Source of the DNA: an uncultured Ruminococcus sp.
Lineage (GTDB): Bacteria > Bacillota > Clostridia > Oscillospirales > Acutalibacteraceae
DNA length: 64,000 nucleotides
Reading direction: 5' to 3'
Assembly (NCBI GenBank): GCA_902794395.1
Contig: CADBHB010000004.1
Span: forward strand, 21,604 to 85,603
The notes beneath the pieces were generated by a model. That model was given only the letters and a program-made list of their open reading frames with translations, was not told where the DNA came from and ran no database searches. The position numbers were made by a program, and so were the translations under genes. This document shows positions 1-7,923 of this stretch, piece by piece. Numbering within the stretch: position 1 is the first letter of the stretch; each line of letters opens with the position of its first letter.

Positions 1-347
1 TTTTGGGGCTTGAGGTGCCCTGCTCGCTTTCGTTTGTCAGCTTTCCCAACGCCGCCTACACCTGCGGCTCTGCGGAGGCGTATCTCAACGGCACGGCGCT
101 GCCGCTGGGGGTCGTAACCGAGACCGCCCGAGAGCTGCGCCGTGAGACCTTCGCCGACACCCAAGACCGCGCCCGACAGGTGTTTGACAACGCCCTGCTG
201 CTATACGAGGTGTTTGAACGGGGCAGGGGACGGGTGACGAAAAAGCAGGTGACGCTCAGCGAAACAGCGGAGGGCTTCACCTGCGCTTGCTCCTACGTTT
301 TTAACGAGAATATCGCCGAAAGTGTTGATTTCAGCGCCGAAGAATAG
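1..347 (+). CDS. yqfD: Sporulation protein YqfD, C-terminal part (5' truncated)
   Basis: The reading frame enters from outside the window (first full codon at base 3) and ends with TAG at 345-347. The visible part of about 114 residues resembles the C-terminal region of YqfD-family sporulation membrane proteins: an LPLGVVTE stretch, a segment in which a threonine is followed by a helix rich in Ala and Arg, and a final NENIAE motif before the stop. YqfD is needed for forespore development in Bacillus, with unknown biochemistry. The next gene, ymdB, starts 38 bp downstream on the same strand. The call rests on a short C-terminal fragment from memory of the family, so it is moderate. Confidence 0.55.
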   Translation, partial: LGLEVPCSLSFVSFPNAAYTCGSAEAYLNGTALPLGVVTETARELRRETFADTQDRARQVFDNALLLYEVFERGRGRVTKKQVTLSETAEGFTCACSYVFNENIAESVDFSAEE

Positions 348-385
348 TATAATCCATATTATCAGGTTCGGCAGGGGGAATCATT

Positions 386-1159
386 ATGCGTATATTATGT
401 ATCGGCGACGTGGTGGGCAGCGTGGGCTGCCGCTTTTTGCGCGAGAAGCTGCCCGCGCTCAAGAGGGTCAAGGGCATAGACGCGGTTATCTGCAACGGCG
501 AAAACTCCGCCGACGGCAACGGCATCACGCCCGCTTCCGCAGATTTTCTGTTCAACAGCGGAGTGAACGCGATAACTCTGGGCAACCACGCCTTTCGCCG
601 CAGGGAGATTTATGACTACCTTGAGCAAAGTCCCTTTACGGCAAGACCCGCGAACTATCCCGACGGCACTACGCCGGGCAGCGGCATAGTCGAGCTCGAC
701 ATGGGCAGAAGGGTGGTAAGCATCATCAACCTTATGGGCAATATGTTCCTCGAAAGCGGGCTGGACTGCGCCTTTGACGTTGTCGACCGCATGCTCGCCC
801 GTGCGAGCAGCAAGATCATCCTGGTGGATTTTCACGCCGAGGCTACCAGCGAAAAGCGCGCCATGGGCTACTACCTGGACGGCAGGGTAAGCGCTGTGTT
901 CGGCACCCACACCCATGTGCAGACCTCGGACGCGCAGGTGCTGCCTAAGGGCACGGGCTATATCACCGACGTAGGCATGACGGGCGTTATCCATTCGGTG
1001 CTCGGAGTAAAAACCGAAATAATAATCGAAAAATTCAAAACCAAAATGCCCGCGCGTTTTGAACAGGCAAACGGAGAGTGCAGTATGGAAGCTGTGTTGT
1101 TTGATGTTGACGACAACAGCGGAAAGTGCAAAAGTGCCGAAAGTATGCGCGTTGAATAG
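386..1159 (+). CDS. ymdB: YmdB-family metallophosphoesterase (2',3'-cyclic nucleotide phosphodiesterase)
   Basis: This 257-residue protein has the length of YmdB enzymes, cytoplasmic dinuclear-metal phosphodiesterases that hydrolyse 2',3'-cAMP and, in Bacillus, affect biofilm and motility gene expression. Metal-binding signatures are visible: GD at residues 7-8, NGEN at 37-40, GNH at 66-68, an aspartate-phenylalanine-histidine at 148-150, and GTHTHVQT at 173-180. A purine-rich ribosome site (AGGGGGAA) sits just before the ATG. It follows the sporulation gene yqfD with a short gap and may share its transcript. The family usually has GNHVW where this protein has GNHAF, a conservative difference. 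Confidence 0.9.
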   Translation: MRILCIGDVVGSVGCRFLREKLPALKRVKGIDAVICNGENSADGNGITPASADFLFNSGVNAITLGNHAFRRREIYDYLEQSPFTARPANYPDGTTPGSGIVELDMGRRVVSIINLMGNMFLESGLDCAFDVVDRMLARASSKIILVDFHAEATSEKRAMGYYLDGRVSAVFGTHTHVQTSDAQVLPKGTGYITDVGMTGVIHSVLGVKTEIIIEKFKTKMPARFEQANGECSMEAVLFDVDDNSGKCKSAESMRVE

Positions 1160-1181
1160 ACATTTTTTTACCAATAACCTA

Positions 1182-1210
1182 TTGAAAAATCATTCAAAAC
1201 CCTGTATAAT
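1182..1210 (+). promoter_or_regulatory. SigA-type promoter for fakA-like gene
   Basis: TTGAAA at 1182-1187 and a perfect TATAAT at 1205-1210 are separated by 17 bp. The site lies between ymdB and the DAK2-domain gene, about 50 bp upstream of its ATG. Confidence 0.75.
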
Positions 1211-1262
1211 AAGGAATGGTAATGTGTAATATAACACCTTGAAAGTAAAAGGACGTGCTTTT

Positions 1263-2921
1263 ATGATTAACGGAGAGATTTTAAAGAATGCGATAATTTC
1301 CGGCGCGCACAACATCAGCGTGCAGAAAAATCACATCAATGACCTCAACATCTTCCCTGTGCCGGACGGCGACACGGGTACCAATATGTCTATGACCATT
1401 ATGGCTGCTGCGAGAGCGCTGGAGGAATACGACGGCGAGACCGCAGGCGAGGTCGCTGAGATCGCCGCGAAAGCCATGCTCAGAGGCGCCAGAGGCAACT
1501 CGGGCGTAATCACCTCCATCCTGTTCAGGGGCTTTGCTCAGGGACTCAAGGATATGGAGGAGGTCAACGGCAAAAACATCGCCGCTGCGCTCGGCATCGG
1601 CGTTGACGCCGCTTACAAGGCGGTTGCCAAGCCCACCGAGGGCACGATCCTCACCGTTGCCAGAATGGCTTACGAGGCGGGCGTCGAGGCGTCCCGCGAG
1701 AACGCCGATCCCGTTTATGTCTGGCAGGCTATTGTAAACAAGGCTAACGACGCGCTCGCCATCACCCCCGAGCTGCTCCCCGTTTTGAAGAAGGCGGGCG
1801 TAGTGGACGCGGGCGGCAAGGGTCTTTGCTCTATCTTTGAGGGCATGCTTTGCTATATCAAGGACGGCGAGATCGTTGAATACGAGGAGACACAGGCGCT
1901 CACCATGGAGAGCTTTGACAGTGCCGCTGCCGAGTTCGACGACGACATCGAGTTCACCTACTGCACCGAGATCATCGTGGGCAGAGACCCCGAGTGTACG
2001 CTCGAGCCAGACGATCTCAGGAGCTTTTTACAAACCATCGGCGACTGTGTTGTCATGGTCAACGATGAGGAGATCATCAAGGTGCACGTCCACACCGAAA
2101 CGCCCAACGTGGTGCTTGAAAAGGGTCTGGGCTACGGCCAGCTGCTCGCTGTCAAGGTAGAGAACATGAAGGAGCAGCACAAGAACGCCAAAAAGAACAA
2201 CAAGAGCACCAAGAAGAAAAAGAAGAAGAAGGAAACCTTTGCCTTCGCCGAGCCCGAGGAGCCCTTCGGCTTCGTCGCCGTTGCCGCGGGCGAGGGTATG
2301 ACTACACTGTTTCACGACTTAGGCTGCACCAATGTGGTGTCGGGCGGTCAGAGCATGAACCCCAGCACCGACGACATTCTCGAGGCGGTTTTGGGCACTC
2401 CTGCAAAGACCGTATATGTGCTGCCCAACAATAAAAACATCATTTTGGCGGCTGAGCAGACCGTTCCGCTCGTCACCGACAGAAAGGTGGTCATCGTTCC
2501 CACCCGCACCATCCCGCAGGGAATGACCGCTCTGCTCAACTTCGATCCCGAGATCTCGCCCGAGAGCAACGCACAGCTTATGATGGACGCGGCTCACGGC
2601 GTCGGCACAGGTCTGGTGACCTTCGCGGCGCGCAACAGCGAGTTCGGCGGCAAGAAGATAAAAGAGGGCGACATCATCGCGCTTCGCAACGGCAAGCTTA
2701 CCATCACCGAGAAAAACGCCGTAAAGGCGCTGGTCAAGCTCGCAAAGGATATGGTCAGCCGCGACACCGCCTTTATCACCCTCATCTACGGCGAGGACGT
2801 CAGCGAAGAGGACGCCAACAAAGCCTATGAGGAGTTAAGGGATAAGTTCGGTTCACGCGCCGACATCTCGCTGGTCAAGGGTGACCAGCCTATCTACTAC
2901 TTCATCCTCAGCGTGGAATAA
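1263..2921 (+). CDS. DAK2/DegV-partner kinase domain protein (FakA/YloV family)
   Basis: The 552-residue product starts at ATG 1263, chosen because AAAGGA lies 9 nt upstream; an in-frame TTG at 1239 would precede that site. The N-terminal DAK2 kinase domain carries FPVPDGDTGTNM (residues 31-42), the nucleotide and Mg-binding signature of fatty acid kinase FakA and dihydroxyacetone kinase. A GARGNSG segment follows near residue 80. A lysine-only patch around residues 310-325 separates this from the C-terminal Fak domain. FakA phosphorylates fatty acids held by a FakB (DegV) protein for entry into phospholipid synthesis. No fakB gene is present here. It has its own promoter and terminator, so it is probably monocistronic. 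Confidence 0.85.
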   Translation: MINGEILKNAIISGAHNISVQKNHINDLNIFPVPDGDTGTNMSMTIMAAARALEEYDGETAGEVAEIAAKAMLRGARGNSGVITSILFRGFAQGLKDMEEVNGKNIAAALGIGVDAAYKAVAKPTEGTILTVARMAYEAGVEASRENADPVYVWQAIVNKANDALAITPELLPVLKKAGVVDAGGKGLCSIFEGMLCYIKDGEIVEYEETQALTMESFDSAAAEFDDDIEFTYCTEIIVGRDPECTLEPDDLRSFLQTIGDCVVMVNDEEIIKVHVHTETPNVVLEKGLGYGQLLAVKVENMKEQHKNAKKNNKSTKKKKKKKETFAFAEPEEPFGFVAVAAGEGMTTLFHDLGCTNVVSGGQSMNPSTDDILEAVLGTPAKTVYVLPNNKNIILAAEQTVPLVTDRKVVIVPTRTIPQGMTALLNFDPEISPESNAQLMMDAAHGVGTGLVTFAARNSEFGGKKIKEGDIIALRNGKLTITEKNAVKALVKLAKDMVSRDTAFITLIYGEDVSEEDANKAYEELRDKFGSRADISLVKGDQPIYYFILSVE

Positions 2922-2935
2922 AAATGACTGCTGCA

Positions 2936-2964
2936 AGGGCAGGGGCAAGCCCCCTGCTCTTTTT
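2936..2964 (+). terminator. Intrinsic terminator after fakA-like gene
   Basis: A GC-rich hairpin (GCAGGGGC pairing with GCCCCCTGC, one bulge) is followed directly by a run of T, 15 bp after the stop codon. Confidence 0.75.
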
Positions 2965-2977
2965 AGTAAACAGGCAT

Positions 2978-3065
2978 AAGGCTATACCGCGTGTGCGGAC
3001 TGCAATAGTTTTTTGCATGCTGATAAAAAAAGGCAAGGCGCGCCGAAGAAAGTGCGGCGCTGCCC
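2978..3065. repeat. Intergenic inverted-repeat element, copy A
   Basis: An 88-bp element with imperfect ends: AAGGCTATACCGCG at the left and GTGCGGCGCTGCCC at the right, whose reverse complement matches the left end loosely. Internally it holds AAGGCAAGGCGCGCCG including the palindrome GGCGCGCC. The same ends and core recur at 9731, 35495 and, with shorter interiors, at 24325 and 48568. It lies between the fakA terminator and recG, so it makes up part of the recG upstream region. Confidence 0.6.
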
Positions 3066-3116
3066 AAATCACCTGCCGACTACCTGTTATCGGCAACAGA
3101 TAACCTGCTTTATAAG

Positions 3117-5162
3117 ATGGCTTCATTATACAAAACACCTCTGACCACCCTTAGGGGAGTCGGGGAAAAACGCGCGGAGCTGTTCCGAAAGCTCGGGGTC
3201 GATTCTGTAGGAGAACTACTGAACTATTACCCCCGCGCTTACGAGGACTGGACTTCCGTTGAAAAAATTAAAAATCTTCAGGAGGGCGGCACCTACTGCA
3301 TAAAGGCGGTGCTGGGCACCTCCGTGTCCGACGCGATGATCGGCGGCGGACGCATAATCTCAAAAACCACGGTGTACGATGACACAGGTACGCTCAAGCT
3401 GGTCTGGTTCAACAACCGCTACATCAGTCAAATGCTGGCTTACGGCGCCGAATATTTCTTCTTTGGAAAAATAACCGTCGATAAATACGGAGCGCAAATG
3501 CTTGCGCCCACCTTTTCTCCGGCGTCAAAGGGCGCGGGCATACATCCCGTTTACCACACCACCGCGGGGCTGGTCAGCAAGCATATCTCCAACGCGGTGG
3601 AACAGGCGCTGCAGCTTTTGCCCGAGGAGGTCAACGACCCCATACCCGAGCCTATCCGCGAAAAGTACGGGCTTTGCGGTTTGAAGCAGGCGCTCGGCGA
3701 TGTCCATTTTCCAATGACGCGCGAGGCGCTGGACACTGCCCGCAAACGCCTTGTCACCGAGGAGCTGCTGGTGCTCAACCTGGGCATGAAAAGCCTTAGA
3801 GGGCACAGCCGCGGCGTCACCGGTGTTAAGATAAATAAAGACTTCTCCGCCGACTTTGAGCGGCTGCTGCCGTTTGAGCTTACAGGCGCCCAAAGGCGCG
3901 CAATAGCCGACTGTGTCGGTGACATGACCCGCCGAGGCGCGCCGATGAACCGTCTGGTTCAGGGCGACGTAGGCTCGGGCAAGACTGCGGTCGCCGCGTC
4001 CGTGTGCTACACGGCGGCAAAAAACGGCTTTCAGGCGGCGTTTATGGCGCCCACCGAAATTTTGGCGCGGCAGCACTTCAACACACTGTCCGCCCTTTTG
4101 GAACCCACCGGACTTAGGGTGGAGCTGCTTACCGGCTCTCTCAGGGAAAGCGAGAAAAAGCGTGTGCGAGAAGGGCTTTTGTCGGGGGAGATCGACCTCG
4201 TCATAGGCACTCATGCGCTAATCACCGACAAAACGGAGTTCCACCGGCTGGGGCTAGCCGTCACCGACGAGCAGCACCGCTTCGGAGTCGCCCAGCGCGC
4301 CGCCCTGCTCGGCAAGGGCGAAAACCCGCACCTTATGGTAATGAGCGCCACTCCGATACCCCGCACGCTGGGGCTGATAATCTTCGGCGATCTCGACATC
4401 TCCGTCATCGACGAGCTGCCGCCTTCGCGCAAACCCGTGCGCACGGTGCTGCGCGGCGCTGCCGACCGCAAGAAGATATACGCCTTCATCAAAAGCGAGA
4501 TAGCGCAGGGCAGGCAGGCGTTCATCGTCTGTCCGCTTATCGAGGAGGGCGAGACGGAGGGCTTAGCCTCCGCCGAGGAATACGCCGCCGAGCTTATGCT
4601 GCGCGACTTTTCCGACATCCCCGTAGCGGTGGTGCACGGCAAGACCAAGCCCGACGAGAAGGAGCGGCTGATGGCGGATTTCGCCGCCAACAAATACGGG
4701 CTGCTGGTGGCTACGACCGTCATCGAGGTTGGCGTGGATGTGCCGAACGCCTCGGTTATGATGATAGAAAATGCCGAGCGATTCGGGCTTTCGCAGCTCC
4801 ATCAGCTGCGCGGGCGCGTAGGCAGGGGAGAGTTTCAGTCGTACTGCATCCTTGTCAGCGACAACCGCGGCCCCGTTACAATGGAGCGGCTGCGCGTTAT
4901 GTGCAGCACCAACGACGGCTTCAAAATAGCCGACGAGGATCTGAAAATGCGAGGACCCGGCGATTTTTTCGGAGAGCGCCAGCACGGGCTGCCTCAGCTT
5001 TCCATCGCCGATTTCGCGGACTCCAAAAGCTTAGAGCTTTCCCAAAAAATCGCCGATGACATAATTTTCATATACAAAGACCTGCGCTGTGACGAACTGC
5101 GTCTGCTCAATGCAGAGGTAGAGCGGCTCTTCGCGCGCGGGGGACAGAATATACTCAATTAA
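3117..5162 (+). CDS. recG: ATP-dependent DNA helicase RecG
   Basis: The 681-residue protein is full length for RecG, the branch-migrating helicase that regresses stalled forks and processes Holliday junctions. The N-terminal wedge/OB region spans about residues 1-240. The superfamily 2 helicase core follows with Walker A GDVGSGKT at 283-290, DEQHRFG at 384-390, and a MSATPIPRTL motif III. The second RecA lobe has TTVIEVGVDVPNA and HQLRGRVGR, and a RecG-type C-terminal tail follows. The start is ATG 3117, although no convincing ribosome site precedes it; the upstream DNA is the repeat element at 2978. The next gene begins 12 bp after the stop and is probably co-transcribed. Confidence 0.97.
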   Translation: MASLYKTPLTTLRGVGEKRAELFRKLGVDSVGELLNYYPRAYEDWTSVEKIKNLQEGGTYCIKAVLGTSVSDAMIGGGRIISKTTVYDDTGTLKLVWFNNRYISQMLAYGAEYFFFGKITVDKYGAQMLAPTFSPASKGAGIHPVYHTTAGLVSKHISNAVEQALQLLPEEVNDPIPEPIREKYGLCGLKQALGDVHFPMTREALDTARKRLVTEELLVLNLGMKSLRGHSRGVTGVKINKDFSADFERLLPFELTGAQRRAIADCVGDMTRRGAPMNRLVQGDVGSGKTAVAASVCYTAAKNGFQAAFMAPTEILARQHFNTLSALLEPTGLRVELLTGSLRESEKKRVREGLLSGEIDLVIGTHALITDKTEFHRLGLAVTDEQHRFGVAQRAALLGKGENPHLMVMSATPIPRTLGLIIFGDLDISVIDELPPSRKPVRTVLRGAADRKKIYAFIKSEIAQGRQAFIVCPLIEEGETEGLASAEEYAAELMLRDFSDIPVAVVHGKTKPDEKERLMADFAANKYGLLVATTVIEVGVDVPNASVMMIENAERFGLSQLHQLRGRVGRGEFQSYCILVSDNRGPVTMERLRVMCSTNDGFKIADEDLKMRGPGDFFGERQHGLPQLSIADFADSKSLELSQKIADDIIFIYKDLRCDELRLLNAEVERLFARGGQNILN

Positions 5163-5174
5163 GGAGAAACGCCC

Positions 5175-6521
5175 ATGAAAAAAGTATTATGCATGATCTT
5201 TTCCGTCAGCCTCGCGCTGATGATCGTCCTCAGCGTTTCGCTGAGCGCAGTCGGTGCGCTTACCTTTCCCAACGACGTGAAGACCATGTCGGAGGCGATC
5301 CTTCTGGTAAGCATGGACAATAAACAGGTGGTTTATGAGAAAAACGCCGACAAGCAGATGTACCCTGCCTCCACCACCAAAATAATGACCTACATAGTCG
5401 CCTATGAAAACATTGAGGACATAGAGCACACAAGCGTGGTCATCAAGCAGTCCATCATCGACGAGCTGCGCAACACAGGCAGCTCCATGGCATTTCTTTC
5501 CGACCACATCGGCGAAAAGGTGTCGGTGACCGACCTGTTCTACAGCCTTATGGTGCCCTCCGGCAACGACGCCGCTATGGTGCTGGCGGATTATGTAGGC
5601 AACGGTGACATCCAGGCTTTCGTTGACAAAATGAACGCCAAGGCTGAGGAACTGGGCTGTGAAAACACCCATTTTGCAAATCCCGACGGACTTCACGACC
5701 CCGACCACTACACCACCGCCCGCGATCTGCAAAAGATCACCGAATACGCCCTCACGCTTCCCGATTTTGAGCTAATCGCCAACACGGTAAGCTACACCTG
5801 CAAGGGCGACGACACACCGCTTGTCACCACCAACAAGCTCATCGATCCCTCTACCGAGTATTACTATATGTACGCCAAGGGCATCAAGACCGGCACCACC
5901 GACGAGGCGGGCCGCTGTCTGGTGACCACTGCCTCCGAGGGCGGACAGACTTATATGCTCATCTTGCTGGGAGCGCCCTACAAGGAGGGCGTGCAGGAGG
6001 AGTACTACACCTTTACCGACGCGGCAGACCTGTTCCGCTGGTGTCTGGTGCAGCTAAAGCTCCAGCCCGTTAAGACCGCCGAAACCCCCATCTGCGAGGT
6101 CAAGCTGAACAACGCGATGAACAAAAAGACCATAACGCTGGTGCCCGAAAAGGATATTAACGCTATCCTTCCGGTCGATCTGGGTCCCGAAAACATCGTG
6201 GTAAAAGAAAACGTGCCAAAAGAGCTGAGCGCTCCCTTAAAGACTAATCAGGTGGTGGGCACTGCCGATGTTTATTATGTCGACTCCAAAACAGGGGAGG
6301 AGCAGCTTATCGAGAGCGTCAACCTCTGTCCGGCGGAAAGCGTAGACCGCAGCGGCGCCGTTGCCACCTTCAGCGCCATGGGCGTGATATTCAAGTCCTA
6401 CTGGTTTTTGATCGTCATCGGCGTTATCCTCGTTGTGGTGCTTATTTACATCATCGCCGCCAAGATACACCGCTACCGCAAAAAGAAAAACAGAGACGTC
6501 AAGCGCTACAGAAACTTCTAA
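5175..6521 (+). CDS. D-alanyl-D-alanine carboxypeptidase (DacF/PBP5 family)
   Basis: A 448-residue penicillin-binding protein of low molecular mass that trims the terminal D-Ala from peptidoglycan stem peptides at the outer face of the membrane. It has a signal peptide (hydrophobic residues about 5-28), the serine nucleophile motif STTK at 66-69, SGN at 129-131 and KTG at 238-240. A PBP5-like C-terminal beta domain follows. Unlike PBP5 with its amphipathic tail, this one ends in a true transmembrane helix (about residues 408-430) followed by a basic cytoplasmic tail. AAGGAG precedes the ATG. Several paralogues (DacA, DacB, DacF) share the motifs, so the exact role, vegetative or sporulation, is open. 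Confidence 0.92.
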   Translation: MKKVLCMIFSVSLALMIVLSVSLSAVGALTFPNDVKTMSEAILLVSMDNKQVVYEKNADKQMYPASTTKIMTYIVAYENIEDIEHTSVVIKQSIIDELRNTGSSMAFLSDHIGEKVSVTDLFYSLMVPSGNDAAMVLADYVGNGDIQAFVDKMNAKAEELGCENTHFANPDGLHDPDHYTTARDLQKITEYALTLPDFELIANTVSYTCKGDDTPLVTTNKLIDPSTEYYYMYAKGIKTGTTDEAGRCLVTTASEGGQTYMLILLGAPYKEGVQEEYYTFTDAADLFRWCLVQLKLQPVKTAETPICEVKLNNAMNKKTITLVPEKDINAILPVDLGPENIVVKENVPKELSAPLKTNQVVGTADVYYVDSKTGEEQLIESVNLCPAESVDRSGAVATFSAMGVIFKSYWFLIVIGVILVVVLIYIIAAKIHRYRKKKNRDVKRYRNF

Positions 6522-6566
6522 GGTCACTTGCCTCAAGGTGATTAATGATTTGTAATATTTTGTAGC

Positions 6567-6595
6567 TTGTATTATCTATTATTCTATGATATAAT
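6567..6595 (+). promoter_or_regulatory. SigA-type promoter for nrdR
   Basis: TTGTAT at 6567-6572 and TATAAT at 6590-6595 are separated by 17 bp, in an AT-rich gap, about 30 bp before the nrdR ATG. Confidence 0.65.
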
Positions 6596-6625
6596 TATTC
6601 TATAGAAAAATAGAGGTGAGTATCT

Positions 6626-7084
6626 ATGAAGTGTCCCTATTGCGGTTTTGAAGAAAGCAAGGTCATCGATTCGCGTTCCGCCGACGACGGCGAAAGGATC
6701 CGCCGCCGCAGAGAATGTCTGAAATGCGGCAAGCGTTTCACCACCCACGAGATCATCGAGACCGTGCCTATCATCGTAGTAAAGCGTGACAAATCCCGCG
6801 AGGTCTTCGACCGCAACAAGCTCACTGCGGGCATCCTGCGCGCCTGTGAAAAGCGCCCCGTGTCTCTCCAGCAGATCGAGTCCATGGTCAACACCATCGA
6901 AACCAAGATCCAGAGCGCCCTTGAGCGCGAGGTCACCACAGCCCGTATAGGCGAGCTGGCGATGGAGGAGATCAAAAAGGTGGACGAGGTATCCTATGTG
7001 CGCTTCGCTTCCGTTTACCGCCAGTTCAAGGACATCAACACCTTCCTTGACGAGCTCAACAAGCTGCTTACCGAAAAGAAATAG
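6626..7084 (+). CDS. nrdR: Transcriptional repressor NrdR
   Basis: At 152 residues this is a standard-length NrdR, the ATP/dATP-sensing repressor of ribonucleotide reductase operons. A zinc ribbon is formed by C3, C6, C31 and C34, with an arginine-rich DNA-contacting loop between. An ATP-cone domain follows from about residue 49 to 139. A GAGGTGA ribosome site precedes ATG 6626. No nrd gene lies in the window, so its targets are elsewhere. It has its own promoter. Confidence is high because the zinc-ribbon plus ATP-cone arrangement is specific to NrdR. Confidence 0.97.
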   Translation: MKCPYCGFEESKVIDSRSADDGERIRRRRECLKCGKRFTTHEIIETVPIIVVKRDKSREVFDRNKLTAGILRACEKRPVSLQQIESMVNTIETKIQSALEREVTTARIGELAMEEIKKVDEVSYVRFASVYRQFKDINTFLDELNKLLTEKK

Positions 7085-7178
7085 CTTTCGGCGCCGCTTA
7101 AGGACAATGTCAGACGGTGCCCTGTTAACGGGAAGGTTTGGGATAACTTACACTAAATATTCAAAATAATAAACATAA

Positions 7179-7221
7179 AAGCTGCCGGTGCGGTCTCACA
7201 ACGAGGTCGCGCCGGCAGCTT
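7179..7221 (-). terminator. Hairpin terminator between nrdR and rnhA
   Basis: AAGCTGCCGGTGCG and CGCGCCGGCAGCTT pair around a 15-nt loop. Read on the minus strand the stem is followed by TTTTATGTTTATTATTTT, so it most likely ends rnhA transcription. It may also stop read-through from nrdR. Confidence 0.65.
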
Positions 7222-7277
7222 GCGTCTGTATATTTTGCCGTTATTTTCCATATCATAGAGTAGGGCAGATCATTCGT

Positions 7278-7727
7278 TCACGCGGTGCCGCCCTGATATT
7301 TTTGGCTCTGCGCCACCGCCAGGCGGTCGCAGCGCTCGTTTTCGGGATGACCGGCGTGACCCTTCACCCAGTTGATCTCCACCTTGTGGATCTCGCAAAG
7401 ACTGAGCAGTTCCTCCCAAAGCTCGGGATTCAGGGCAGGCTCCTTCTTGTTGCGCATCCAGTTGTTGGCGCGCCATTTTTTTGCCCAGCCCAGCTTCAGC
7501 GCGTTGCATACATACTGCGAATCGCTGTACAGCGCTACCTCGCAGGGCTCCTTTAGCGCCTTAAGCCCGTTTATTACCGCCGAAAGCTCCATGCGGTTGT
7601 TGGTGGTGTCGGCTTCGCCGCCGGAAAGCTCTTTTTCCACGCCGTTATAGCGGAGTATCGCGCCCCAGCCGCCGGGACCAGGGTTCCCGCTGCACGCGCC
7701 GTCGGTAAACAATTCAACTCTTTTCAT
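7278..7727 (-). CDS. rnhA: Ribonuclease HI
   Basis: This 149-residue protein removes RNA from RNA-DNA hybrids. All catalytic residues of the RNase HI family are present with nearly the E. coli numbering: D9 (TDGAC), E47, D69, H124 in VKGH, and D134. GNPGPGGWG follows the first strand as in other members. The start at 7727 was chosen because AAGGAAGG lies 8 nt upstream; a longer frame to 7772 has no supporting ribosome site and adds residues before the conserved first strand. It is a lone minus-strand gene between nrdR and rnj, converging with nrdR. Confidence 0.96.
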   Translation of the reverse strand: MKRVELFTDGACSGNPGPGGWGAILRYNGVEKELSGGEADTTNNRMELSAVINGLKALKEPCEVALYSDSQYVCNALKLGWAKKWRANNWMRNKKEPALNPELWEELLSLCEIHKVEINWVKGHAGHPENERCDRLAVAQSQKYQGGTA

Positions 7728-7817
7728 ATTTGTACCTTCCTTTCGGAAACTATTCTGCCACAAACGCGGCACAAACGCAAGAGGGTTCGTGAAAATATTT
7801 ATATTTCTTTTATCATA

Positions 7818-7847
7818 TTGACATTTAGGGGGCTTTTGAGGTAAAAT
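7818..7847 (+). promoter_or_regulatory. SigA-type promoter for RNase J gene
   Basis: A perfect TTGACA at 7818-7823 is followed 18 bp later by TAAAAT at 7842-7847. The start codon lies about 75 bp downstream. Confidence 0.65.
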
Positions 7848-7923
7848 AAACTGAATATGTGTATCAGGTCAAATACACGAAATTTTGAACGGGAAAAATA
7901 ATAATATACGGAGGTTTATTTTT

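Noticed and set aside
395-1174. Long open frame on the minus strand opposite ymdB (259 codons)
   Set aside because: It is antisense to a clear YmdB gene, has no recognisable domain and reflects the GC-rich codon pattern of the real gene.
2161-2235. Lysine-rich run in the FakA-like protein as a frameshift or assembly error
   Set aside because: Frame and conserved C-terminal domain continue normally on both sides, and such basic linkers occur in the family.
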